A stretch of 64,000 nucleotides of DNA from Dichetophora obliterata (Eukaryota > Arthropoda > Insecta > Diptera > Sciomyzidae), in NCBI GenBank assembly GCA_963920525.1, contig OY986436.1, forward strand, positions 90,979,868 to 91,043,867, given 5' to 3'. Made by a program: the position numbers and the translations under genes. Below the pieces are notes generated by a model that did not search any database, was not told where the DNA came from, and saw only the letters and a list, made by a program, of their open reading frames with translations. Of this stretch, positions 11,303 to 21,924 are shown in pieces (position 1 is the first letter of the stretch; the number at the start of each line of letters is the position of its first letter).

Positions 11303-13138
11303 TTATTTTTTTTTATTTTTTTTTTATTTATTTATTTATATTAGTACATTAAGAACTCGGTTCTTTTATAGTACAGAGCTCAAAGACATAATTTGAATTC
11401 AACTTATTATAAAACATTTAAACTTAAATCTAAGGTAATTTAAATTTATTGTTATACAATTAAAAGTGTTATCAAAAAATTTTTATGTTAAACAAATGTA
11501 AATTCATAAGACAGATAAAACTTAAATTAAGAAAGAGCAAACAAGAGAGAGAGAGAGAGAGAAAGTCATATAGAGCTAAAGATCTGATATTTTGTTAAGT
11601 ATTATGTGATGAAAAGTGCTTCAAAATAGCATGTTTGAAGGATGTTTTTGACGCTATGGATTTTAAGCTACTAGGCAATGAATTCCATAATCTAGCGGCA
11701 TTAATAAAGAATAGTCTTGTGGAGTTTAGAAAGTTAAAACTAGGTATAATTAGCACTTGGCTTCTAATTGACCGACTAAATTGCAGTTTTTCAAATAAGT
11801 AGAAAGGAGTTTTGTGGTGTATGAGTTTGTGTAAAAATATGCAATTCCTGGCATTAGAATAGGTTATAATATCGCATCCAAGTATACAGTTTTTTAATTG
11901 AGCTAAATGATCAAATTTACGCAAGCCGTAGACATAGCGTGTGGCATGATTAAACGCGATCTGCAATTTAAGTTGAGACCGCGAATCTAACTTGCTGTAT
12001 ACAAGTTCAGAATATGTTATGACAGGGACAACGAGCTGAATTACAAGTTTACGTCTTAGATCAATCGGTGTATACTCAGACGACATCCTAAGGCTACGCA
12101 AGATATAATAGATTTTGCGGACTACACTGTTGATATGATCTGTGCAAGTAAGGGAGGCATTGATATTAAATCCAAGACTTACAACACTATTAACTATTTT
12201 TATGATTTTATCACCCAATATAACGTCTGGAATGGAGTCAGGGCTTATTTTTTCTTTAGAGACAGGCAACACATACGACTTAAGTACATTAAGGTGAAGA
12301 CTATTTTTCATAGCCCATTGGTTTATACTGTCAAGATCTTCATTCAGTTTACATACTAAATCTTCCATGAGGTTTGTTCTACCAGACAAGTAAATCTGAA
12401 CGTCATCAGCATAAGCATGCATGGACGAATATGTGCAGCAGTGAAAAATGTCATTCACGAACATGGAGAAGAGCAGCGGGCCAAGAACCGATCCCTGAGG
12501 CACACCACAGCAAACAGCTTCATAGTATGAAAAATTAGTACCGACCTTCACTCTTTGTACTCTATTTGTCAAATAGCTACTTAACAAATGAGTGGCACTG
12601 TCGCAGAAACCAAAGAAATATTTTAATTTTTGACAAAGGAGTTCATGACTTACAGTGTCAAATGCTTTTGAAAAATCAAGCAGACACAATAGAGTTAGTC
12701 TACCATCATCATAATAAGACCTTATATCATCCATTACTTTAACCGTAGCAGTAGAGCAACTGTGACCTGCGCGAAAACCAGATTGGAATGGAGACAAAAG
12801 ATTATTTTCACTTAAGAATGATGATATTTGGTTAGCCATGATAGATTCACATACTTTGGATAATGAAGACAGGATGCTTATAGGCCTGAAATCCTTCGGT
12901 TCACAAGCTGTATTTTTTTTTTGCCACCGGCGTTACTATAGCAGATTTCCACAAATGTGGAAAAGACGATGTAGTAAAACAATAATTAATAATGTGAGTA
13001 AGAGAGCTAAGAATGTGTGGTAAAATAATCTTTACAAATTTTATATTTATACCATCTTCACCAACAGCATTTGATTTAATATTCAATACATTGAGAATGT
13101 AAAAATAATGATGGGATATCATTAATAAATCAAATAAA
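11303..13138 (-). mobile_element. Non-LTR retrotransposon #2, 5'-truncated, nested in #1
   Basis: A Jockey/CR1-like element on the minus strand. The main frame (12839 down to 11595, 414 codons) contains FRAGHSCSTATVKVMDD, LLDFSKAFDTVSHELL (box A), GVPQGSVLGPLLF (box B) and YADDVQIYLSG (box C at about 12402-12413), plus thumb and C-terminal parts. Upstream codons (13122-12901) give GEDGINIKFVKIILPHILSS and SAIVTPVAKK; a 10-base A run near 12911 shifts frame before PKDFRPISILSSLSKV. A 3' UTR and a poly-T run (poly(A) tail on the minus strand, 11303-11345) end the element. The near-open frame suggests a younger insertion than #1. Confidence 0.85.
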
Positions 13139-13362
13139 CAAGGGAGGGGGAAATTATACCCATGGCGTCAAATATTATTTTTTCTTTTACAATCATTTCA
13201 AAAAGCTTTGATTTTGCCGAAAGTTTGGAAATGGGTCTATAATTAGCAACGTTATTTTTTGATCCAGACTTATGCACAGGTGTTATAAAAGACATTTTCT
13301 AAATTTCCAAAAAAATACCAGAATTCAAACATTTATTGCAAATAATTGTAAGTGGACCGATT
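13139..13362 (-). pseudogene. Non-LTR retrotransposon #1, N-terminal RT fragment
   Basis: The minus strand gives LTIICNKCLNSGIF, one stop, then FITPVHKSGSKNNVANYRPI and SKLFEMIVKEKI: the start of a non-LTR RT domain (the NYRPIS box). It belongs with 10355-11302, and together they flank element #2. The loss of the intervening RT boxes implies that insertion of #2 was accompanied by target deletion, or that #1 was rearranged earlier. Confidence 0.75.
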
Positions 13363-13392
13363 AAGTTTACGCCACTTGTGCTCTGAACAGCT

Positions 13393-14039
13393 CATATATC
13401 GTCCTGCATGCCAAAACCATGAATGTGAAAAAATTCGATTTTGGGTTTATTGCTGTTTCTGAAGCAGTTTTGTTTAAGGAACATTGTATCAACATATGGA
13501 ATAGGAATGTGGATCAGATCTGCCGCAAAAATACAGTTCCAAGTCAATGAATGTGATTTTTAATTTTTTTTATCATGCCAAAATTCATTGTTCTGTCACA
13601 AACATTTAAACAAAATTGGAATTCTTCTGCATGCCAAAACAATGAATGTGTTCTACAATCCGTTAGGAGTGAGATAGGCCAACCAAATTCAAATCATAAA
13701 TCGAGGACCTAATGCCCACATATCAGCAAGCCAAAGTATCAATAAATAACAGATCTTCAACATTCATACTGTTATTCGATTCTTTGTAAGACCGAAAGTG
13801 TTATACATTAAAATTTTTGTGCATGCCAAAACAATGAATGTGTTCTAAAATCCGTTTGGAGAGAGGTAGGCCAAATTTTAATCTATTGTTAAGTCACTAA
13901 ATACTTACCTTTCGATAAATGAAAGTTTTAAAAAATGTTGCTTACCTAATTTTTAGAAGCATTCAAACCTTTTTACTCGTTTTCCCAAAAACTATAAAAA
14001 AGCACATATTCATGGTTTTGGCATGCAGGTGACGATATG
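13393..14039. mobile_element. MITE with TIR ending in CATGCCAAAACCATGAATG
   Basis: Left TIR ATCGTCCTGCATGCCAAAAC (then CATGAATGTG) from about 13399; right TIR is its complement at 14004-14039. The core CATGCCAAAACAATGAATGT recurs internally at about 13629 and 13824, each followed by similar sequence (ATCCGTT.GGAG..GTAGGCCAA), and more weakly at 13565. So it is built from repeated terminal modules. No coding capacity. Confidence 0.75.
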
Positions 14040-14172
14040 TACAGGGTTTTTCAATTGAAGTGTCCCACAACTTTAGCTCTCTGTATATCCCAAACTGTTT
14101 GACATACATGTGTGATATTTTATGAATTAATTTTTTGGTATGGAAATACTGTTACTGCAAAAGCACTTTCAA

Positions 14173-15742
14173 ATATGATCAATTAGTCTGAAATTATTAA
14201 ACAAGGAGCTAAGACGTAACGCCGTTATTGCACTTTATTTAGCAAGAAAATCAAACAATGCTATTTTTACAGAGCTCAAGCATTTAAAAGTGAATAGAAA
14301 ATTTGTTTATCGTACTATAAAGCGATACAGGGAGGCCAGTAGTGTAAAAAAACGATATGGAGGTGGAAGACGTAAAACTGCAACTGCCCCAGAAATTGTG
14401 AGGAAGGTAAAAAAGTGCATTTCCCGAAATCCACGAAGAAGTATTCCAAAAATGGCTAAAGCAGTGCATGTGTCATGCGCAAGTATGCATCGAATATTAA
14501 AAAATGAGCTTAAACTCAAGCCATACAAATTTCAAAAGTTTCATGGGCTTAATGAAAAACATAAAAAAAGAAAGACTTCTGAGAGCCAAAGAGTTGAAAC
14601 GATTGGCCGCTGCTGGCGAATTGCAAAACATCATCTTTTCTGATGAAAAAATTTTTACTGTTGAGCAGTTTGTAAACAAACAGAACGACCGAGTTTGGCT
14701 TAAAAACAAGTCTAATGAAAATTTTTATGTCAGATCGGCCACTAAAAACCAAGCACCTGCGTACGTTACGGTATGGGCCGCAGTTAGCGCAGATTTTCGT
14801 TCTCCATTGGTTTTCATTGAAAAAGGAGTTAAAATTAACGCTGCAGTGTACCGTCGGGAAATTTTAGAAGCTGTATTAAAACCATGTATTAAAACCATGG
14901 GCTGACAAAGCCTACAAAAATAACCTCTACACCTTTCAGCAAGACTCGGCACCATCGCACAAGGCCAACGTGAACCAAACTTGGTTGCGGGACAACATTC
15001 CGCATTTTATCAACGCAAAACAATGGCCCCCGAATTCACCTGATTTATATCCAATGGACTTCTCTGTGTGGGGTATACTAGAGAGTAAGGTCTCCACAAA
15101 AAAGTATGAAAGCCTGCAGTCTCTTAAGCGAGCGCTTACGCGAAAATGGGATGAAATACCCCAAGATCAGCTGTGGGAAGCGTGCAACTCATTTTTTAAG
15201 AGACTTGGGCCTTTTCCACACTTGGTCAACGCAACTTCAACTCAAGTTGCTAGCCTGTGTATTTATACCGGAACCTTCAGATTAAGCAACTTGCACGCAA
15301 CAAGTTCTCGACACGTTCTCAACCTGTTCAACGCAACGCGGCTTTCCGCAATTTTCATCGGCGACGTGTTGCATCAGTTTGTTTGTTTTGTGAATTCAAG
15401 TATTTGTAGTGCAGTAGGCTTTATATTAATCAAGGTGAATAAGCTAATTAATTAGGTCCTAATAGAATCTAAAAGAAGAAGAAATAGTTTGCAAGATGAA
15501 TGAGCAAGTGTTAAATATTAAATCAGTGCAAGAAGTCGAAAAACATGAGTTATTATATAATAACAATTATTATATGTTGCATGACTTTTGAAGCAAGTCT
15601 GAAAGCATTCGGTTTATAGTTGCATTGCTTTACAACTTTTTCGCTGTTGCGTTGAAGTTGTGTTGAAATTGCGTTGACCAAGTGTGGAAAAGGCCTTAAC
15701 GATGTAATAAAAGCCAATGGAGGTTATATTGAAAACTTTTAA
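14173..15742 (+). pseudogene. DD37D transposase pseudogene
   Basis: The N-terminal helix-turn-helix region (FVYRTIKRYREASSVKKRYG, then GGGRRKTAT) runs from about 14173 to 14575. The first catalytic Asp is in IIFSDEKIF (about 14634). The second is in YTFQQDSAPSHK (about 14942). The third is in PPNSPDLYPMDFSVW. I count 37 residues between the last two, which defines the maT type. Three lesions are visible: an indel in the A-rich run near 14570; a 13-bp tandem duplication (14874-14886 and 14887-14899) that shifts frame before PWADKAYKNN; and a MITE after FFKRL, beyond which the last codons (NDVIKANGGYIENF) continue to TAA at 15740-15742. No clear ATG is visible, so the start is uncertain. Confidence 0.85.
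15207..15695. mobile_element. MITE inserted in the maT transposase
   Basis: Inverted termini GGCCTTTTCCACACTTGGTC (then AACGCAA) at 15208 and the complement at 15655-15695. It interrupts the last exon-like codons of the DD37D transposase. The target TT (possibly CTT) is present on both sides (15205-15206 and 15696-15697), and removing the insert plus one target copy restores the reading frame. Superfamily unassigned. Confidence 0.85.
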
Positions 15743-15860
15743 TAGAAATTTGTTCCTTTGTTTATTTCCAAATAATAAAATTATATTTTGAAGGCAAATA
15801 TTGAAAAATATTAATTTTACAGTGTTTTTTCTATGGGACACTTCAATTGAAAACCCTGTA

Positions 15861-16112
15861 TATTTGAAAAGTAATTTAAAATTTAAATTTTAGTGAACAA
15901 ACTATATTTTTAATATGGAAAAATATAATGCATTACATAAATAATTCGAATTTATTTTGGTATTTCAAAAATAGAGTTTTCAAAGCACAACGCATGCTTA
16001 GTAACGCATCCGCAAACCTAGGTCGTAGTAATACATACTGGCTCTGTAGCTACACGCATCTAAATTCTATATTCTTGCTGTATATTGTTCTGCTGAAAAT
16101 AAACAAAACCAA
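15861..16112. other. Spacer, nothing recognised
   Basis: AT-rich sequence between the maT-like element and the Harbinger-like element; no coding or repeat structure seen. Confidence 0.5.
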
Positions 16113-17453
16113 TAAGGGGCGTCCATAAATTACGTGAGGTGATTATTGCGATTTTTTGACCCCCCTCCCCTTAGTGGGGATTTCGTGAGATTTTGCTCTA
16201 CCCCTCCCCCCCCTCTAATCTCACGTGAGATTGTTCAAAATGCAGGTTTTCAGTGTAAATATGTTAATCTATGCTTCATTGTGTTGGACTTAGTGTTAAA
16301 AAAACACTCGTAATTTATTTTATTATTTTATTTAGGACTAGTTGAGACTACTGAGATTGTAGATTAAATTTACAATGAAAAAATTCGAACAATGAAATAC
16401 TTATTAAGTAAAAGTAAGTCATTTAAGATGAGAACTTCTTAAATTGGTTGAATATTGAATATTTATTCATTCTAATTCAGTCCATGGAGACTCATGTACT
16501 GTCTCGAGAGTGACTACTGAAACCAGCATGTCCATGTGATTTTCAATAAAATCATCTGCTCCTTCCATGAAACAAAGAACTACAGATAAAGTATTGCGCA
16601 TGTCCGCCATCTTTGCTGTGACGTGCAAGGTGCTCATTAGTTGCAACGTAGTCACAATTTATTCATAGTGTAAAGGTTTGAAAATGTCGAAATTTTCTTA
16701 TGAAAACTTGTTTTACTAAAATAAAATAAATATTGTTAAATAAAGCACATGTCCAAAATAAAGTAAATATATTTTTTAGTACTGTTTTGTGAAAAAAAAA
16801 TTTTCATATTTTGTAGGAGTGTTTTTCCCCTTTTTACCGATTTACACAAAAAGCGGCTACGTTGCTTGATGTGCTTGACGGAATTTTGACTGTTTGTTCG
16901 TTTTCATTTTGCTATCTTCGTCTCTTTTTGACATTTTCTTTTTAATGTATTCATCAAGTGTCACATTTGACGAGCACCAATGACGAGGTGCGCAGAAAAT
17001 GTTGTTCGTTGCGCCGGGAATACTTTATCTGCAGTTCTTTGTATCATGTGCTCCTTCAACCTCGCTCTGATTTAGCTACTCTAAACCGTTATCGCTTGCA
17101 CACAGACACTCATTAGCTCAACTGAGATCGTAGTTTAAAATGACCATTAAAAAAATCGAACAATAAAATACTTATTAAGTAAAAGTACGTCATTTTCATA
17201 TTCATTCTAATTCAGTCCATGGGGACTCATGTGCGGTCTCGAGAGTGACTACTAGAACCAGCATGTCCATGTGACTTTCGGTAAAATCATCTGCTCCTTT
17301 TAGCCACCGTTATCGTTTGCACACAGAAGCTATTTAGTTTGACGTGTGATAATCCGTGAAGGTCGCACTTTGTGCGCTGGTCTGCAGCTCTTGTGATGAA
17401 TGAAAAGTTAATACCGCATGTATTGCAGCTAAGCGCGTCGGAAGCGAATTTCA

Positions 17454-17512
17454 TCTGGGGGGGCAGTACAAATGGGGGGGCAGTACAAATGGGGGGGCAG
17501 TACAAATGGTGG
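17454..17512. repeat. Short tandem repeat, GGGGGGGCAGTACAAATG x3
   Basis: Three consecutive copies of an 18-bp G-rich unit inside the Harbinger-like element. Confidence 0.9.
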
Positions 17513-17910
17513 TGCAAAAAAAGTTCACCAAAATTTCTTCACATGAAACATGAAGAAGAGAGAAAGAAGAGGAAAATATATAATACAAAAATATTATCGT
17601 TGTAAAAAAAACTGATATTTTGAATAACTTTTCCTTTTAAATTGTTTATCTAGCTAAAAAAGTGCGGGGGCAACTGCCCCCTTGCCCCCCGCTCCCGACG
17701 CCAATGATTGCAGCATCCTTTTTCTAGATCACCACGTACACTGGGGCAATAGAGGTCATAGGGCAAGTCCATAAAGGCATGTAAATGTTGAATCGGTAAG
17801 TAGTGGCGAATCAAAAAGGGAGCAAATAATTTTCCGTCATGCTCACCAGGATCTGGGATAGTCAGATGCCCATCAATCTGCGTGATAGGGTGTGGAGGTG
17901 GCCCCAGTAT

Positions 17911-19106
17911 TAAGGCGCCTCACGCTCCATAGAAAATAAAATGTTGTTCGACACAAATGCTCAATGCAATCCTTATGGTTTATGTTATAATGATTCCCGA
18001 AATATTTCGACTCTAGCGATAGCCAGCCATCCGTGAGCTGGAATGATTTGAAATAACCACTAAAAATCTGGCTGGTGTAATAGTTTGCAAAACATTTAAT
18101 TGTCAGACCGGAAAAAGATCTTCCAATCTGCATTAAAAATTGTAAATGTTTGCAATCAGATTAAAGATAATGCAATTTTTCATGCAAATTTTTGATATTT
18201 TTTATTTTATTTCCATACAAAAACTTTCATAATTCAAACAACTTCATTACTTTTATTTTTTTTTTTAATTTCTTGCGATATTTTTTCAGTAGGTGTTTAT
18301 TTTATAATTAATATTTTACTTTTAATATATATCAAACTAGCTGAACCCGTTGTGCTTCGCTACTCCCCTCGTTATAAAATTAAATTAAAAGTATATATGT
18401 TTCACGCCATCGAATTTTCGAAATAAGTCCACCCCAGCGCCACCTACCGTGTCCATTTATACACAAATTATTTTCTTATGATCAAACAAACATACATTCT
18501 GAATTTCAGTTAAATTGGTCCATAAATTCAAATTTTCGATATAAGTCCACCCCAGCGCCACCTATCGGGTCCAAATATAGCCTATGTTACCCACCGTACC
18601 AAGATGAACATTACCTGAAAATTTCATCAAAATCGGCCCAGCCGTTTTGGAGTCCATACGTTACATACATACACACATCCTATTTTATATATATAGATTA
18701 AGCAATTCTGACTAGGAATCAATGCGAGCACTCAAAACCTTTCCAACGATATCTTGAAAGGGAGGATCGCATTAGAAATAATTAAGTTGTTTTAATTTTA
18801 GTGAAAATAAATTTGAAAAAAATGCATAAAAAATAAATTATTTTTAATCCGAATGCGAAAATTTTAATTTTTTGATGCAGATTGGAAGACCTTTTTTCCG
18901 GCTATAAGTTCTGACAATTTATTTTTTACAACAATTACACAAGCCAATATGTTTACAAAATAACTCGATTTTTAGAGGTTATTTCAAATCATTCCAGCTC
19001 ACGGATGGCTATCGCTAGAGTCGAAATATTTGGGGAACCATTCTAACATAAGCCATGGATTGTATTGAGCATTTGTGCCGAACAACTTTTTTCGTGAGGC
19101 GCCTTA
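17911..19106. mobile_element. hAT-like MITE/foldback (8-bp TSD CCCAGTAT)
   Basis: Terminus TAAGGCGCCTCACG at 17911 and the complement CGTGAGGCGCCTTA ending at 19106. The 8-bp CCCAGTAT is duplicated at 17903-17910 and 19107-19114, as for hAT elements. Inverted arms are long and diverged (17911-18175 versus 18835-19106; for example TCGACTCTAGCGATAGCCA and its complement). A Helitron occupies the centre. Short frames in the arms (17873-18133) are not coding. Confidence 0.85.
18337..18697 (-). mobile_element. Small Helitron (361 bp), non-autonomous
   Basis: On the minus strand it starts TCTATATATATAAAATAGG at 18697 after host A and ends CGGGTTCAGCTAG at 18337 before host T. This is the same terminal logic as the Helitrons at 1-5034 but a different family. 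Two internal repeats (AAGTCCACCCCAGCGCCACC at about 18426 and 18543) give it a tandem body. It lies in the spacer of the hAT-like MITE. Confidence 0.85.
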
Positions 19107-20669
19107 CCCAGTATGTCCAGAGTAGCATTCATACAGGAAACCTGCATGCTGTATGCAGGCAGAATCATGGACAAGGCATGTATGGTCATTAAAAAAACCA
19201 ACAATTATCCAAATTCGCTGAGTATGCGTGTTGTTTGTGCACAGTAGCGAGCATACTAAAATATGTATTCTGTTCTAGTACTAAGGAATGAACCTTGCAT
19301 GCATAATAGTCTTGCTTAAAAAATATGAACTATCATTGAGCATTTAAACTTTAAGGAGTGCAGTTGTACATAATTTATTAACAAAATATAAATTAATATA
19401 ACAGAATATAACAACTTTAAGAACTGAAATAAATAAGATGATTAATTAATGACAGCAGCAATTTTTTTTCTTACAATATTAATGCAAATGTATGCATACA
19501 GTATTAATGATACTGTATTCATGCAGTATTAATGACAATGAATGCATAGAGTATACTACGAATTTCTCATGCATACAGCAATAGTAATTGTGCGGGTACA
19601 CAGTACACATGCATTTGTTTGGCATCGTCAAGTAAAATGGAAATGAGCTTGCATTTATGATGGCATGCATATAAAACATCAAACGTATGCCTACATCATC
19701 AATGCTGTATGCATGAATGTACTTACTGGGATGTGCTTCATGTGTGCCGACCACTGAACTAAACATTTACGGACGTAAACACAACAAGTAGAGACTTCTC
19801 CATGCGTCGCTGTCACAAGTCGCAGCACTCGTCGAATCGCGTGTTCAGCTAGCCGGTGGGAAAACAATCGACGAGCTACTACGCTACTTTGTTGCTCTCG
19901 CATAACCGCGAAAAATATTATAGTGTAAAATTTAGTCATATTTTAGTAGAGAAACACGTTTTACTCAATTTAACCAGTTATCTCATAATTCTACACTGTT
20001 TCTTGCTGAAAAAAATTACGTCATTTTTGCGAGAAGCCCCCTCTCCCCCACGTGAGATTTAGTGAGATTCTGCTTAACCCCCCCAACCTCCTAAATACCT
20101 CACGTAATTAATGGACGCCCCCTAACAAACCATAAAAACGAAAGCATCTAATGTGTATTTATTAGACCTGTCCACGAAATGTATGAGATTTTTCAAAACT
20201 CACATTTTTTAATGAGCACTTACAGTTTAAGAATCTCTCAATGATTGAAATAAGAACTGTGAAAAAAGATTTTGAAAAACTTTTGCCAAAAAGTTGCTCA
20301 ACGCGGTTGAAATCAGGATTTTGGCAATTTTCAAAAATTTTAAAGGTATACGTACAAACAAAATTTGAAATAATTTATTAGTAAATATAAGAAATATCTA
20401 AAAGCGCAATCTTTGAGCTAAATGGTCAAGCAAATAAGAAAGAATTCAAAAAGTGAAAATTATTGAGCCGTTTACTTTCTGTAGCCTCTAGAAATCAAAA
20501 AATTCAGAAAATTTTCGCAATTTTTTTTTTCAATTCATTATATTTTTTCGAAAAAAGGTTTTTTATATACGTTTGCATATTTTTTATATATTTTTGGAAC
20601 AATAAGGTATAAAAAAATGTAGGTTAAGAATTTTTGGATGTGTCATTAGTCACTAAACAATTAATTTCT

Positions 20670-21560
20670 TTATGAAAGCTCTGACTTAAATAGTTTAGTT
20701 TTAGTTATATGTGGCAGATTTTTTCTATGATCAGCTACGACTTGAAGCAAATATTGTTTTTGCTCTTCATCCTTCGTTGCACTTGAGTTGTATGATGTTA
20801 TTAAGGCTACTCCTCTCTCTGCAACGTCGTTCACTATTTGTAAATTTTTAACAATTAAAAGCCCATTTATATAAGATTTGTTGTTTTCCCAATTGTCTAC
20901 AGCATCGTCCATAAATTCAACTGATAGCTACAGCTTCTCAAAAAAAAAAGAGTGTGTTCTTTGTTACAAAATGCTCCAACTTTAGATCTGATATGTTGTT
21001 GATAATAAAAGCTGGTGCTTTTTTGGCCCTAGTGGTATTGCCAGGATTGTTTCTGATGGCGTGCACCATATTATTTCGGGTTTCGTAGCTTAATGATACA
21101 TCATAAAAAGCTAAACCAACTTATTCTTCCCCTAGGTACCAAAAATGGTTGCTTAATTTTTTAACGCTATATCAGCAGCACTTTTGTGAATACTCTTGTA
21201 TCTGTAAATTTGTAAAAAAAAGTATGAACTTTTTATGTTTAATTCAATTATTATAATTAATCATATCTTATTTGAACGAAGATTTAACTAACCTGTCAAG
21301 ACTAAAGATCAACTGAAGATCGTTATATGGAGCTGAAGTTGGAATACTGGATACGAACCAGTACTTTGCATACACCATTACAACAAACAAAGACACATAA
21401 CGAATCATTTTTTCTTCCTCAGTTTTTAAGACAAACTGCTTTCTAAACATCCATAGTTTTAAACAGTAAATTGCTTTGCTCATCCACCTAGCTCGATGCA
21501 TAGCTCCAGGATATTTAAATTTAAATATGGTGCACGCTATCAGAAACAATCCTGGCAATA
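20670..21560 (-). pseudogene. Transposase-like gene remnant, minus-strand copy
   Basis: On the minus strand the 5' part gives KYPGAMHRARWMSKAIYCLK, YVSLFVVMVYAKYWF and PTSAPYNDLQLIFSLDR. After a degraded stretch (LSNHFWYLGEE, a stop, VGLAFYDVSLSYETRNNM) come VHAIRNNPGNTTRAKKAPAF and the C-terminal block MDDAVDNWENNKSYINGLLI, NDVAERGVALITSYNSSATK, and DEEQKQYLLQVV with HRKNLPHITK. The two motif clusters (GAxHRARWM and NDxAERGVxLI..TKDE) go together in uncharacterised, probably transposon-derived insect proteins. That association is from memory and not assigned to a named superfamily. Stops and gaps make it a pseudogene. Confidence 0.6.
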
Positions 21561-21924
21561 CCACTAGGGCCAAAAAAGCACCAGCTTTTATTATCAACAA
21601 CATATCAGATCTAAAGTTGGAGCAGTTTGTAACAAAGAACACACTCTTTTTTTTGAGAAGCTGCAGCTATCAGTTGAATTTATGGATGATGCAATAGACA
21701 ATTGGGAAAACAACAAATCTTATATAAATGGGCTTTTAATTGTTAAAAATTTACAAATTGTGAACGACGTTGCAGAGAGAGAAGTAGCTTTAATAACATC
21801 ATACAACTCAAGTGCAACGAAGGATGAAGAGCAAAAACAATATTTGCTTCAAGTCGTAGGTGATCATAGAAAAAATCTGCCACATATAACTAAAACTAAA
21901 CTATTTAAGTCAGATCTTTCATAA
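21530..21924 (+). pseudogene. Second, inverted copy of the transposase C-terminus
   Basis: The plus strand repeats the C-terminal coding of the minus copy: VHAIRNNPGNTTRAKKAPAF, then MDDAIDNWENNKSYINGLLI and NDVAEREVALITSYNSS up to TAA near 21924. The 80-codon C-terminal block differs from the minus copy at only a few residues (A/V, E/G, G/A, D/E). The palindrome has replaced the gene's 5' half with an inverted duplicate of its 3' half. Confidence 0.65.

Larger units (their letters stand above)
14042..15858 (+). mobile_element. maT-like (DD37D) Tc1/mariner element
   Basis: TIRs CAGGGTTTTTCAATTGAAGT at 14042 and the complement at 15832-15858 are flanked by TA (14040-14041 and 15859-15860), the Tc1/mariner target. 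It lies immediately at the right edge of the 13.4-14.0 kb MITE. It encodes the transposase pseudogene described separately and is interrupted by a MITE at 15207-15695. Confidence 0.9.
17650..19189 (-). pseudogene. Exon-like ORF split by hAT-like MITE (111 codons once the MITE is excluded)
   Basis: On the minus strand an ORF starts with ATG at 19189 (MTIHALSMILPAYSMQ), is interrupted at the target duplication 19107-19114 / 17903-17910, and continues in the same frame from 17902 to TAG at 17650-17652. The downstream part includes PPPHPITQIDGHLTIPDPGE, FAPFLIRHYLPIQHLHAFMD and YDLYCPSVRGDLEKGCCNHW, which is strongly protein-like. The last ~17 codons run into GC-rich low-complexity sequence, so the true end may be a lost splice junction. 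I do not recognise the family. It is either the remnant of the Harbinger-like element's own gene or a captured host exon. Confidence 0.45.
16116..20122. mobile_element. PIF/Harbinger-like element (4.0 kb) hosting nested insertions
   Basis: Left terminus GGGGCGTCCATAAATTACGT at 16116; right terminus complement GGGGCGTCCATTAATTACGT at 20122. TAA is duplicated at both edges (16113-16115 and 20123-20125). A G-rich TIR with a 3-bp TAA target is typical of PIF/Harbinger. Subterminal CACGTGAGAT..GTGAGATT.TGCT motifs recur in both ends. An internal direct duplication pairs 16450-16570 with 17198-17300 (TTCAGTCCATGG.GACTCATG). No DDE nuclease or Myb-like gene is recognisable, so it is a non-autonomous carrier. 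Confidence 0.75.

Noticed and set aside
14284..14955. Minus-strand ORFs across the maT element
   Set aside because: Antisense of the transposase; no motifs of their own.
19107..19735. Possible TIR element with CCCAGTA.GT...CATTCAT.CATACAG ends
   Set aside because: The match is weak, the left edge coincides with the hAT TSD, and the left arm overlaps the ORF at 17650-19189. The many ATGCAT/GTATGC words can mimic inverted repeats.
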